Shown: piece after piece, positions 55,387 to 63,635 of the stretch
Numbering within the stretch: the stretch's first letter is position 1
How the letters are laid out: each line of letters begins with the position of its first letter
Assembly: GCF_030386795.1 (NCBI RefSeq)
Contig: NZ_JANUQM010000012.1
Span: 248,001-312,000 of the forward strand
DNA length: 64,000 bases
From: Streptomyces sp. S.PNR 29
GTDB lineage: Bacteria > Actinomycetota > Actinomycetes > Streptomycetales > Streptomycetaceae
Reading direction: 5' to 3'
Notes under the pieces: generated by a model
Seen by the model: the letters and a program-made list of their open reading frames with translations, nothing else
Database searches by the model: none
Told to the model about the DNA's origin: nothing
Position numbers and translations under genes: made by a program

Positions 55387-56820
55387 TCAGTGCACGTGCG
55401 GTGCGCCGGTCAACTGCGGCTTGCCGCGCGGTACGAGCACCAGGGCCACGGCCGCGCTGACGCCGGCGGCCACCGCACACACCGTGAACGCGTCGGTGAA
55501 GCCGCCCACCGCTCCGCGCTCGATTCCGGAGGCCGCGACGGTGGAGACGACCGCCACGCCGATCGAACCGCCCACCTCGTGGAAGGTGTTGACGACGCCG
55601 GAAGCCAGCCCGGCCTCCCGGTGTTCGACCATGGCGAGCGCGGTGGTGGTGGCGGTGACGAAGACCGCGCCGATGCCGAGGGAGGCGACCGCGAAACCCG
55701 GCAGCAGGACGGCGTACACGCTGCCGGTGTCCGACAGCCGGGTCAGCGGCACGGTTCCGGCGGCCGCGATCACCATGCCGGCGACGGCGGTGGCGCGGCT
55801 GCCGATCCGGCCGACGAGGCGGGAGCCCAGGTGTGCGCCGATGCCGGTGGCGACGGCCACGGGCAGGAAGAACAGACCGGTCCGCAGCGGGCTGAAGCCG
55901 CGCAGGTGCTGGAGGTGGACCGAGCCGAGGAAGAAGAAGGCGATCAGCAGGGCGGTGGCCATCAGCATCAGGAACGCCCCGGCCAGGACCGGCCGGCGGG
56001 TGAACATGCGCAGGTCCATCAGCGGGGCCCGGCCGGCCCGTTCGGCGACGGTGAACAGGACGTACGCCAGGATCGCTCCGGCCAGCGGCAGCAGGGTGGC
56101 GGGATCCGCCCACCCTGAGTCACCGGCCTCCACCAGTGCGTAGATCAGCCCGCCGGTGCCGGCGGTGACCAGCAGCGCGCCGGGCACGTCGAGCCGGGCC
56201 GGCTGCGGGGCGCGGGCCGCGACGAACGCGGGGAGGGCGGCGAGGACGAGGAGGCCGACGGGCACATTGACGAAGAAGACCCACCGCCAGCCCGGCCCGT
56301 CGGTGAGCACGCCGCCGAGCAGGACACCGGCGGCGGCGCCGGACCCGCCGATCGCCGCCCAGACACCGAGGGCCTTGTTGCGCTCGTCGCCGTGGAAGGT
56401 GGTGGTGACGATCGACAGCGCGGAGGGGGACAGCAGGGCGGCACCGATGCCCTGGGCGACACGGCCGCCGAGCAGGACCGGGGCACTGCCGGCCAGGCCG
56501 GTGATCAACGACGCGGCGGTGAAGAGGGCGAGCCCGGCGAGCAGGGTGCGGCGTGCGCCGAGGGCGTCGGCGAGGCGGCCGCCGAGCAGCATCAGGCCGC
56601 CGAAGCAGAGCGTGTAGACGGTGACGACCCAGGTCAGCGTCTCGCGGCCGAGGGTGAGGTCGGCGGCCATGTCGGGCAGGGCCACGTTCACCACGGTGAC
56701 GTCGAGGATCAGCATGAACTGCGCCAGACAGATCAGCGCCAGGGCAGTCCAGCGGCGCGGGTCGGGAGTCGGGTGGGTGTGTTCCGGAACATGCGGCGTA
56801 CCGGTTGCGGAGTGGGTCAT
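55387..56820 (-). CDS. MFS drug exporter, EmrB/QacA (DHA2) type
   Basis: A 477-residue transporter with about 14 membrane helices. Family motifs are present: LDVTVVNVALPDMAADL in helix 1, LGGRLADALGARRTL (motif A), and GWRWVFFVNVPVG (motif for DHA2). ATG 56820 has AAGGA 7-8 bases upstream; an in-frame start at 56886 would lie within the operators. It is divergent from a TetR-type gene and is likely induced by the compound it exports. Confidence 0.93.
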   Translation of the reverse strand: MTHSATGTPHVPEHTHPTPDPRRWTALALICLAQFMLILDVTVVNVALPDMAADLTLGRETLTWVVTVYTLCFGGLMLLGGRLADALGARRTLLAGLALFTAASLITGLAGSAPVLLGGRVAQGIGAALLSPSALSIVTTTFHGDERNKALGVWAAIGGSGAAAGVLLGGVLTDGPGWRWVFFVNVPVGLLVLAALPAFVAARAPQPARLDVPGALLVTAGTGGLIYALVEAGDSGWADPATLLPLAGAILAYVLFTVAERAGRAPLMDLRMFTRRPVLAGAFLMLMATALLIAFFFLGSVHLQHLRGFSPLRTGLFFLPVAVATGIGAHLGSRLVGRIGSRATAVAGMVIAAAGTVPLTRLSDTGSVYAVLLPGFAVASLGIGAVFVTATTTALAMVEHREAGLASGVVNTFHEVGGSIGVAVVSTVAASGIERGAVGGFTDAFTVCAVAAGVSAAVALVLVPRGKPQLTGAPHVH

Positions 56821-56864
56821 GACGGGGTCCTTGCGGCGAGAGAGAAGGGGCGGGACACCTTTCT

Positions 56865-56908
56865 TGAACTGTACCGTCCAGTTCACATGAACTCAACCGT
56901 TCAGTTCA
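56865..56908. promoter_or_regulatory. Two tandem 21-bp TetR operators
   Basis: TGAACTGtaccgtcCAGTTCA (56865-56885) and TGAACTcaaccgttcAGTTCA (56888-56908) are palindromes with the same arms and a shared ACCGT centre. They fill the gap between the divergent exporter and TetR genes. A TAGGCT -10 box (56918-56923) follows and would give a near-leaderless tetR message. Confidence 0.85.
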
Positions 56909-56929
56909 TATGGCTGGTAGGCTCTGCCT

Positions 56930-57577
56930 GTGAGCGTGAAAGGTGTGAAGCAGCCCCCGAGCGGCCTCCGTGCGGAGCTCAAGCGGCAGGCCATCGTTCG
57001 GGCGGCCCGCGAGCTGTTCCTGCGGGAGGGTTTCGGCATCGGGATGGACGCCATCGCCGCCGCAGCCGGCGTGTCCAAGGTGACCGTCTACAACCACTTC
57101 GGCAGCAAGGAGGCCCTCTTCACCGCCGTCATCACGGGCGCCCTCGACGAACCCCTCGCCGGGGACGCGTCCGCAGCTCTCGAGAAACTGGCAGAGGCCG
57201 GCGACCTACGGGCAGCCCTGCTGGAAGCGGCCCGCACCTGGGTCCACTCGGTGCGCACCAACGACGACGTCGCCGCCCTGCGCAACCTCGTGGCCGCCGA
57301 GGCACACCGTTTCCCCGAGTTGGGCCGTGCCTGGCAGAACCACGGACCCGAGGGACACCACCCCGCCGTGGCGAACGCGCTGCGCGCCCTCGCCGACCAG
57401 GGCCGACTGGTCATCCCCGACCTGGAGACGGCCATCATCCAGCTCTACGCGCTGCTGGTCTTCCCCCATATGGTGTTCGGCTCCTACGGCACCCACATCG
57501 ACGACGACCTCACCGACCGCCTCATCACCAGTGGCGTGGACATGTTCCTGAGCCACTACGGCCCGACGAGCGACTAA
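56930..57577 (+). CDS. TetR-family regulator of the adjacent exporter
   Basis: A 215-residue TetR protein. The helix-turn-helix is seen as GMDAIAAAAGVSKVTVYNHFGSKEALF (about residues 37-63), and the ligand domain matches the AcrR-C-type branch. It starts at GTG 56930, divergent from the exporter with shared operators between, so it should repress both. The next gene starts 4 bases after its stop. Confidence 0.93.
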   Translation: MSVKGVKQPPSGLRAELKRQAIVRAARELFLREGFGIGMDAIAAAAGVSKVTVYNHFGSKEALFTAVITGALDEPLAGDASAALEKLAEAGDLRAALLEAARTWVHSVRTNDDVAALRNLVAAEAHRFPELGRAWQNHGPEGHHPAVANALRALADQGRLVIPDLETAIIQLYALLVFPHMVFGSYGTHIDDDLTDRLITSGVDMFLSHYGPTSD

Positions 57578-57581
57578 CCCG

Positions 57582-58286
57582 ATGACGGGCACGGATGCCG
57601 TGATACTCGACGACCCGGTGGGCGAGTCGCTGCGCGGCCACCACGCAGATCTGGCTCGCCGACTCGGCCGGGCCGCCACCTACCTGCCGGGAGTCGCGAC
57701 CTTCTCGGCCGTACCCACCGATCCGGACTCGGCGGACTGGGCCGACCTCGCCCGGCTTCTCGGACGGGGCGAGTTCGCCGACATGTTCAGCTGCCAGGCG
57801 ACTCCGCCCTCGGACTGGGAGCCGGTTTTCGTCCTCGAAGGACGGCAGATGATCTGGCCCGACGGCAGCCGACCCGGTCAGGCCCGTGCCGCCATCGACA
57901 CCGGCGTGGTCGAACTCGGTGCGGCCGATGTGCCCGAGATGCTCGACCTCACCGCGCGGACCCAACCGGGGCCGTTCTGGCCGCGCACCCACGAACTCGG
58001 CACCTACCTCGGCGTCCGCGACAACGGCAGGCTGGTGGCCATGGCGGGCGAGCGGCTCCGGCCTCCGGGATGGACCGAGATCAGCGCCGTCTGCACAGCA
58101 CCCGAGGCACGTGGGCGAGGCCACGCCCGCCGCCTGGTGAGCGCGCTCGCCACGCGCGTCCTGGCTCGCGGCGAACGTCCCTTCCTGCATGTGGCCGAGA
58201 CGAACACCACTGCGATCGCACTCTACGAACGGCTCGGCTTCGAGAGCCGTAAGCACGTGACCTTCCGCGGGTTCCGCACGCCGTGA
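57582..58286 (+). CDS. GNAT-family N-acetyltransferase
   Basis: A 234-residue protein. The C-terminal half is an FR47-like GNAT domain, with acetyl-CoA loop VCTAPEARGRGHARRLVSAL and the ending TNTTAIALYERLGFESRKHVTFRGF. The N-terminal half is of unknown fold. It lies 4 bases downstream of the TetR gene and is likely co-expressed with it; that suggests a role in modifying the compound sensed or exported, but the substrate is unknown. Confidence 0.88.
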   Translation: MTGTDAVILDDPVGESLRGHHADLARRLGRAATYLPGVATFSAVPTDPDSADWADLARLLGRGEFADMFSCQATPPSDWEPVFVLEGRQMIWPDGSRPGQARAAIDTGVVELGAADVPEMLDLTARTQPGPFWPRTHELGTYLGVRDNGRLVAMAGERLRPPGWTEISAVCTAPEARGRGHARRLVSALATRVLARGERPFLHVAETNTTAIALYERLGFESRKHVTFRGFRTP

Positions 58287-58464
58287 CAGATCCGGCACTC
58301 GGACGGCGGCGGGACGGTGAGTAAGTGCGTGGCCGGCCGTGGTCCGCGGGCGTCCAGTCGACGCGCCGGGGGCCGCGTGGCGAGCGCTGCACGGCCGGTG
58401 CCCGGTGGGACCGACGAGCCCGCCGTACAGGTCGGCGCGGCGGACTCGGCTGACGGTGACTCGG

Positions 58465-58953
58465 TCAGGCGTCGCTCAGGGCCTTCTGGATCTCGAGGAG
58501 TGAGCTGGTCAGGCGTTCGTAGTCGTCAGGTGCCACCGGTGCGACGAAGTAGCGCTCGACGACCTGCGCGTGGACGGCGGCGGCCCGAAGGAACACCGTA
58601 CGGCCGCGGTCGGTCGACTCCACCAGGACACTTCTGCGGTCCCCCGGAGCCGGCACGCGTCGTACCAGTTCGGCTCCCTCCATGCGGTCGATCAGCCGGG
58701 TGATGCCGCTGCTGGTGAGGGTGAGGTCGTCGGCGAGCCGACGCTGCGAGACCTCCTCGCCCTGCTGCCGGCAGAGCCTGATGAGGACCTCGAACATCGT
58801 GTGGCTGATCTCGCACTCCTGCCGCAGGGCCGTGTCGATCCGCTGTTCCAGGCGGGTCGCGGCCTTGATCAGGAGCCCGAAGTCGTGAACGAGCGGGCTG
58901 CTGGCCGCACGGGCGGCCGCGTCGTTGTCTCGGTTCGCGGTGTGCACCAGCAC
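58465..58953 (-). CDS. MarR-family regulator
   Basis: A 162-residue winged-helix regulator: ISHTMFEVLIRLCRQQGEEVSQR, LADDLTLTSSGITRLIDRMEGAELV and RRVPAPGDRRSVLVESTDRG (the wing). It starts at GTG 58953 with a TAAAGT box close upstream, so it may be leaderless. It is divergent from the decarboxylase gene; the palindrome at 58994-59007 is a likely shared operator. Confidence 0.92.
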   Translation of the reverse strand: MLVHTANRDNDAAARAASSPLVHDFGLLIKAATRLEQRIDTALRQECEISHTMFEVLIRLCRQQGEEVSQRRLADDLTLTSSGITRLIDRMEGAELVRRVPAPGDRRSVLVESTDRGRTVFLRAAAVHAQVVERYFVAPVAPDDYERLTSSLLEIQKALSDA

Positions 58954-58993
58954 TACTTTACTGCTTCTTCACCTACTGCCGCCTCAATTACTG

Positions 58994-59031
58994 AGCAATC
59001 AATTGCTGAGCAGTCAACGAAATCCTATGGT
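58994..59031 (+). promoter_or_regulatory. Decarboxylase promoter with MarR-type palindrome
   Basis: TTGCTG (59003-59008) and TATGGT (59026-59031) are 17 bases apart, a good promoter for the rightward decarboxylase gene. The palindrome AGCAATCAATTGCT (58994-59007) overlaps the -35 box; repeats of CTGAGCA flank it. Binding by the adjacent MarR-type protein here would block transcription. Confidence 0.6.
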
Positions 59032-59072
59032 GGAGGAGCGCACACCAGCGCGAGTCGGAGAGAGGGAGATCA

Positions 59073-60434
59073 ATGGATCTGCAGCACTGGCTCGGCCAGG
59101 CCAACGACGCGATACAGGAGTGGGCCGACACCTTCGGGCCGTACGAGCAGCACCCGTCACTCCTCGTGGAGGACGACCGCTTCGCCGCCGTGTTCGAGGA
59201 GTTCACCGGACGCCTGAAGGACAACTATCCCTTCTTCCATCCGCACTACGCGGGGCAGATGCTCAAGCCCCCGCACCCGGCGGCCGTGGTCGGCTACCTC
59301 ACGACCATGCTGATCAACCCCAACAACCACGCCCTGGACGGCGGCCCCGCCACGGCCCGCATGGAACGCGAGGCCGTCGCGCAGCTGGCCGTGATGTTCG
59401 GCTATGACACCCACCTCGGCCACCTCACCACCAGCGGCACGATCGCCAACCTCGAAGCCCTCTTCGTGGCCCGCGAGCTCCACCCCGGCCAGGGCGTCGC
59501 CTACAGCGCCGACGCCCACTACACCCACGGCCGCATGTGCCACGTCCTGGGCATGAAGGGTTACCCGATCCCGACCGACGACCGCGGCCGTATCAGCCTC
59601 GACGCGCTCGAGGACATGCTCCGGACGGGAGAGGTCGGCACGGTCGTCCTCACCGCCGGAACCACCGGCCTGGGGGCCGTCGACCCCATCCACACCGCCC
59701 TTCCCCTCCGGGACCGCTACGGCGTCCGGCTCCATGTCGACGCCGCATACGGCGGCTTCTTCACCCTGCTGGCGGGCGCCGACGGCCCCGAAGGACTCCC
59801 CCAGGAGGCCTGGCGGGCCATCGCCGAGTGCGACTCGATCGTCGTCGACCCGCACAAACACGGACTCCAGCCGTACGGCTGCGGCGCCGTCCTCTTCCGC
59901 GACCCCGAGGTGGGGCGCTTCTACCTCCACGACTCGCCCTACACCTACTTCACCTCCACTGAGCTCCACCTCGGCGAGATCAGCCTGGAATGCTCCCGCG
60001 CCGGCGCCTCGGCCGCCGCACTGTGGCTCACCTTCCAGCTTCTCCCGCCCACCGCCCACGGTCTCGGCCGTGTCCTGGGGGCCGGGCGCCGGGCCGCTCT
60101 GCGGTGGTCCGAGCTGATCACGGCATCCGACGTTCTGGAGCTGTACCAGGAGCCCGCACTGGACATCGTCAGCTACTTCCCCGTCGTGCAGCCGACCACC
60201 CTCACCGGCATCGACGCGGCATCGGCACGCGTCCTGGCGGACGGCATGGCAGCTCCGGATCCGGTTTTCCTGAGCACCCTCAAGGCCGACCGCGAGGCGT
60301 TCACCGCACGCCACCCGAAGGTGACCGCGGACGCCCACGGCGCACGCATCCTCCGCAGCGTCCTGATGAAGCCGGAATCCGAGCACCACGTGCAGCACAT
60401 CCACGACCGAGTCGAACACCTCGCGCGGTCATGA
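59073..60434 (+). CDS. PLP-dependent group II amino acid decarboxylase
   Basis: A 453-residue enzyme related to aromatic amino acid and L-2,4-diaminobutyrate decarboxylases. The PLP lysine is in VVDPHKHGLQPYG (about K262), after LHVDAAYGGFF (Asp for the pyridine nitrogen). The N-terminal INPNNHALDGGPATARME is typical of the family. ATG 59073 has GGGAG upstream. Its stop overlaps the end of the convergent secreted enzyme gene by 6 bases. The substrate cannot be told from the sequence. Confidence 0.9.
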   Translation: MDLQHWLGQANDAIQEWADTFGPYEQHPSLLVEDDRFAAVFEEFTGRLKDNYPFFHPHYAGQMLKPPHPAAVVGYLTTMLINPNNHALDGGPATARMEREAVAQLAVMFGYDTHLGHLTTSGTIANLEALFVARELHPGQGVAYSADAHYTHGRMCHVLGMKGYPIPTDDRGRISLDALEDMLRTGEVGTVVLTAGTTGLGAVDPIHTALPLRDRYGVRLHVDAAYGGFFTLLAGADGPEGLPQEAWRAIAECDSIVVDPHKHGLQPYGCGAVLFRDPEVGRFYLHDSPYTYFTSTELHLGEISLECSRAGASAAALWLTFQLLPPTAHGLGRVLGAGRRAALRWSELITASDVLELYQEPALDIVSYFPVVQPTTLTGIDAASARVLADGMAAPDPVFLSTLKADREAFTARHPKVTADAHGARILRSVLMKPESEHHVQHIHDRVEHLARS

Positions 60435-61382
60435 CCGGTGGGACCGTCGTTGCCGCTGCCGCACGCCACCTCCCGTACAGACGGCTCGTACGCGGTGGAC
60501 AGCGCCGTACGACGCGACGAGACCCACGAGGCTGGTCAGGGCCTCTTGACCCGGGTCCAGGTCGGCGTGCAGTAGGTGGTGGTCCGAGTACGGGGTCGGA
60601 CGCACACGGTGCTTGAGCGGGACGGTGCCCCGCAGGAAGATGTAGTCGAACTTGCTCTGCCAGTCGGTGGTCGGCTTGCAGGTGCCGGTGGGCGAGGGAC
60701 GGCACTGGGGGTCCGTATCCGCGGCCAGTGCCCATATCCCGGTGAGTTCGGGGGCGTCCGGCACAGCGTTGAAGTCGCCGAGAAGGACCGCGCGGTCGTG
60801 CCGGGCGACGTCTGCGGCGAGTACGCGGACCTGGTCCGCTCGGACTGCCTCTTGACGTCGCTGGGCGAGATGTGTGTTGAAGACCCGGACGGGCCGGCCG
60901 CCCACGGCGGTGGTGACTGCCATGTACCCACGGTCCTCGGACCCGCCGTCGGGGTACTCCACGTTGACGGGGTCCGTCATCGGTGCCGCCGAGAGGACCG
61001 CCTGGCCGAAGGCTCCCGGGTTCCACGGCACTCCACCGCAGCGGCCCCAACTCCTGAGAACCGTCCCGTACTCGACGTGGTAGACCAGCCCGTGAAGGCG
61101 CTCCAGATAGTCCCGGATCATCTCGACATCACGCACACATGCCTCTTGCAGGCCGATGACCTGGGGAGCGTACGTGGCGATCTCCGCAGCCCGGTCAACG
61201 TTGCTTTGTTCGCAGGGATTGCAGATGTTCCACGTCATGACCCGGTTCGGTACGACATCCCTGACGGCTCCGACGGGCAGTGACCCGGCGAAGAGGGCAC
61301 CGCTCGGTGCACTGGGGCCGACGAGCACCATGCACACCGCGACCATGGCACCCGCGAGCAGCCGCGTTCCCCTACTGAGCAC
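60429..61382 (-). CDS. Secreted endonuclease/exonuclease/phosphatase-family protein
   Basis: A 317-residue exported metal-dependent enzyme. After a signal peptide (GTG 61382, hydrophobic MVAVCMVLVGPSAPS) the EEP fold follows: VMTWNICNPCEQ, VIGLQEAC (metal Glu), FNTHLAQRR, VLLGDFNAVPDAPE (metal Asp/Asn) and TPYSDHHLLHADL (catalytic Asp-His). GGGGAGG lies 6-7 bases before the GTG; longer in-frame readings run into the next gene. The substrate may be nucleic acid, phospholipid or a sugar phosphate. Confidence 0.88.
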   Translation of the reverse strand: MLSRGTRLLAGAMVAVCMVLVGPSAPSGALFAGSLPVGAVRDVVPNRVMTWNICNPCEQSNVDRAAEIATYAPQVIGLQEACVRDVEMIRDYLERLHGLVYHVEYGTVLRSWGRCGGVPWNPGAFGQAVLSAAPMTDPVNVEYPDGGSEDRGYMAVTTAVGGRPVRVFNTHLAQRRQEAVRADQVRVLAADVARHDRAVLLGDFNAVPDAPELTGIWALAADTDPQCRPSPTGTCKPTTDWQSKFDYIFLRGTVPLKHRVRPTPYSDHHLLHADLDPGQEALTSLVGLVASYGAVHRVRAVCTGGGVRQRQRRSHRS

Positions 61383-61429
61383 CGATGCCTCCCCGAAGTG
61401 TCCGTGGCGTTCCACCGGCAAGGCCCGTA

Positions 61430-62071
61430 TCACTGCCTCGCCAGTTTCTCCAGCCAGGGATGTCCGGGATGCACGCGCGTCAGCCATCCGCTGAGAACGT
61501 TACGCCGCGCCCGGCTCAACAGCGGCAGGACACCGTCGAAGTCCGCCTGATCCTTGGGCCGCGTCGCCTTCGCCTTGAACAACAGCACCAGCTCCGGCAC
61601 CAGATAGGGGATGCCGTCCGCGGTCCGCTCGATGATGGCGTCGTACGGCAGACGCAGGCTCTCGTCCCGCCGGCAGACCCACATCCCGCCCTCATGCGGC
61701 TCGCGGAAGACATCGAACAGGAACTGACCACTCGCCGGATCCCGCAGCCACGTCTGGTGGGTGGCTGCGAGCGCCTCAGCTCCTGCCGTCGCCCAGACCC
61801 GTCCCGAGCCCACCGCGTCAAAAACGTACTCGGGGAACCGGTCCCGAACCTCCCCGAACCCTGCCGCGGGCACCGCGATCTCCAGATCCCCGTGGGGCCG
61901 CGACTGCCCTGCGCGGAACAGATCAAGAGCCCACCCTGCCACGACGCACCAGGGCGTGCCGACCCCGCCCAATCGCTCCGCGACCTGTTCCGGTCGCCAG
62001 GCGTCCGCCCACCGAGCGACCAGTTCGTCCGCATCGAGGACGGCGCCGCCGGCCGGCAGAGAATCGGTCAT
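61430..62071 (-). CDS. Nucleotidyltransferase-fold protein (aminoglycoside/lincosamide type)
   Basis: A 213-residue protein with the signature WCVVAGWALDLFRAGQSRPHGDLEIAV, which matches the GGWALD...RxHxDxEI motif of the aminoglycoside-2''-adenylyltransferase/lincosamide nucleotidyltransferase domain. Later segments (ELVLLFKAKATRPKDQADF) supply the usual Lys and Asp. Chromosomal members of this family in Streptomyces are common and mostly of unknown substrate, so antibiotic resistance should not be assumed. Confidence 0.82.
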   Translation of the reverse strand: MTDSLPAGGAVLDADELVARWADAWRPEQVAERLGGVGTPWCVVAGWALDLFRAGQSRPHGDLEIAVPAAGFGEVRDRFPEYVFDAVGSGRVWATAGAEALAATHQTWLRDPASGQFLFDVFREPHEGGMWVCRRDESLRLPYDAIIERTADGIPYLVPELVLLFKAKATRPKDQADFDGVLPLLSRARRNVLSGWLTRVHPGHPWLEKLARQ

Positions 62072-62112
62072 CGGACCAACTTACTGCCGCGACCCGAACG
62101 GGGTGCGGCTCT

Positions 62113-62985
62113 TCAGGTCGGGCCTGGGCTGCCCGGCCTTCCGTGGGGCATGGGTCCTACGGCGTCGAATCCCGCGTTCGGGCGACGGAGTTCCAGAAAG
62201 GGGCGGTCGCCGGTAGTCCACCGGCCGGTGAGGATCCATCCGGTGGCGTCGGCGGCGCGCAGCAGGGCGGTGGTGCCGACACGGGCCCAGGGAAAGGGGC
62301 GTCCGTGGCGGCCGTGGGCGTCCTCGACGCGGACGGTGAGGCGTTCGTCCACGTCCTGCGGGGCTGCTTCGGCCAGCAGGCATCCGCCCGGGCGCAGCAG
62401 GTCACGCAGGCGGGCGAGCAGCGCCAACGGGTCGCCCCCGATGCCGACGTTGCCGTCCATCAGCAGGACCGTGCTCCAGCGGCCCTCTCTGGGCAGCCGG
62501 TCGAAGACGGACCGCCGCAGGGCGGCTCCGCCTTGGCGGCGGGTCCGGGCGATGGCTGCCGGGCTGACGTCCACTCCGAGCACCGGCATGCCCCGGGCGG
62601 CCAGGGCGGCCACCAGACGTCCCGGGCCGCAACCGACGTCCAGGACGGGTCCGGTGCAGCGGTGCAGTACGCCGGTGTCGGCGGCGTCGGGCGCGGCGCA
62701 GAAACGCTCCACGTCCAGCGGCAGCAGTTCGGCCGCCCCGGCGGTGAGCGGTGCCATGCGGCGCAGGTACAGCGGGCCGCGGCCGGTGCGCAGGGCACGG
62801 CCGTAGGGGTCGTCCGTCCAGGGCTCCCCCGACTCGACGGGGGTGAGTGGAGCGGGGCGGTGTGCGGGTGCTTGGAGCGGGGACGGCAGCGTGACGTGCA
62901 GGAGGTCGTCTTCCGGCCCGGTGTGCTCACCCGGCTCGGTTCGCGCGGCGGAGACTGTGCGCGTCCCGTGCGCCGTGCCGCTCAT
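62113..62985 (-). CDS. SAM-dependent methyltransferase
   Basis: A 290-residue class I methyltransferase. The SAM-binding loop is VLDVGCGPGRLVAALAARG (about residue 113), with GVDVSPAAI (ribose-binding acid) and a later VLLMDGNVGIGGDP. About 90 N-terminal residues precede the fold. ATG 62985 overlaps the stop of the upstream gene, so it is the third gene of the glycosyltransferase operon. Confidence 0.88.
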   Translation of the reverse strand: MSGTAHGTRTVSAARTEPGEHTGPEDDLLHVTLPSPLQAPAHRPAPLTPVESGEPWTDDPYGRALRTGRGPLYLRRMAPLTAGAAELLPLDVERFCAAPDAADTGVLHRCTGPVLDVGCGPGRLVAALAARGMPVLGVDVSPAAIARTRRQGGAALRRSVFDRLPREGRWSTVLLMDGNVGIGGDPLALLARLRDLLRPGGCLLAEAAPQDVDERLTVRVEDAHGRHGRPFPWARVGTTALLRAADATGWILTGRWTTGDRPFLELRRPNAGFDAVGPMPHGRPGSPGPT

Positions 62986-63635
62986 CGGACGGTCTCCGCG
63001 AGGGAGGCCAGGGTGGCGGCGAAGCGGGAACCGGGCGGGCAGCAGGCGACCACCGCGGCCGCGTCTGCCGCGGTGTCCACGTCGCGCAGCAGCGGCAGGT
63101 CACCGATCGTCAGCCCCGCCTCCGCGAGCCTGCGCCGTTGCACGGTTCCGGTGTGGTCGGTGGACATCGGGACGCCCCGCACGTACGCCCCGGCGCGGGT
63201 CGGGTCGGCGAAGCCCAGGGCCCAGAATCCGCCGTCGGCGGCGGGGCCGAACCAGGCATCGTGCCCGTCGCCGACATCGGCCAGCAGCTCGGGGGTGAGG
63301 TGCGGAGTGTCCATACCGACCAGCAGCGCCGGACCGTTGTCGCAGAGTGCGAAGGCGGCGGCGATCCGCTCGTCGAGGCCGCCGGACGCCTGGGGCACGA
63401 CCTCGAAGCCGGGCGGCAGCCAGGGACCGGGGGTCCCGTCGAGGACGAGCACCCGGCGGCGGGCGGGAACCCGGAGCATCGTGTGGAGCGTGTCGGTCAG
63501 AGCCGCCTCGGCCAGGGCGGCCGCCTCCTGCGGAGTGAAGGGCGGGGTGAGGCGGGTCTTGACCCGCCCGGGCACCGGCTCCTTCGCGATGACGAGCAAG
63601 GTGGCCGAAGCCTGGCCCCCGGGGTCCGAGTTCAT
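62982..63635 (-). CDS. DUF2064/CofC-like glycosyltransferase-fold protein
   Basis: A 217-residue nucleotide-diphospho-sugar transferase-like protein. The start LVIAKEPVPGRVKTRLTPPFT is the conserved opening of DUF2064 proteins; LLVGMDTPHLTPELL and WFGPAADGGFWALGF complete the motif set. Its stop overlaps the methyltransferase start and its start overlaps the family 2 glycosyltransferase end, so the three are translationally coupled. Confidence 0.88.
   Translation of the reverse strand: MNSDPGGQASATLLVIAKEPVPGRVKTRLTPPFTPQEAAALAEAALTDTLHTMLRVPARRRVLVLDGTPGPWLPPGFEVVPQASGGLDERIAAAFALCDNGPALLVGMDTPHLTPELLADVGDGHDAWFGPAADGGFWALGFADPTRAGAYVRGVPMSTDHTGTVQRRRLAEAGLTIGDLPLLRDVDTAADAAAVVACCPPGSRFAATLASLAETVR

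Noticed and set aside
61430..62071. Calling the nucleotidyltransferase a true aminoglycoside or lincosamide resistance gene
   Set aside because: Only the general fold motif is visible and there is no antibiotic or mobile context; chromosomal relatives mostly have unknown substrates.
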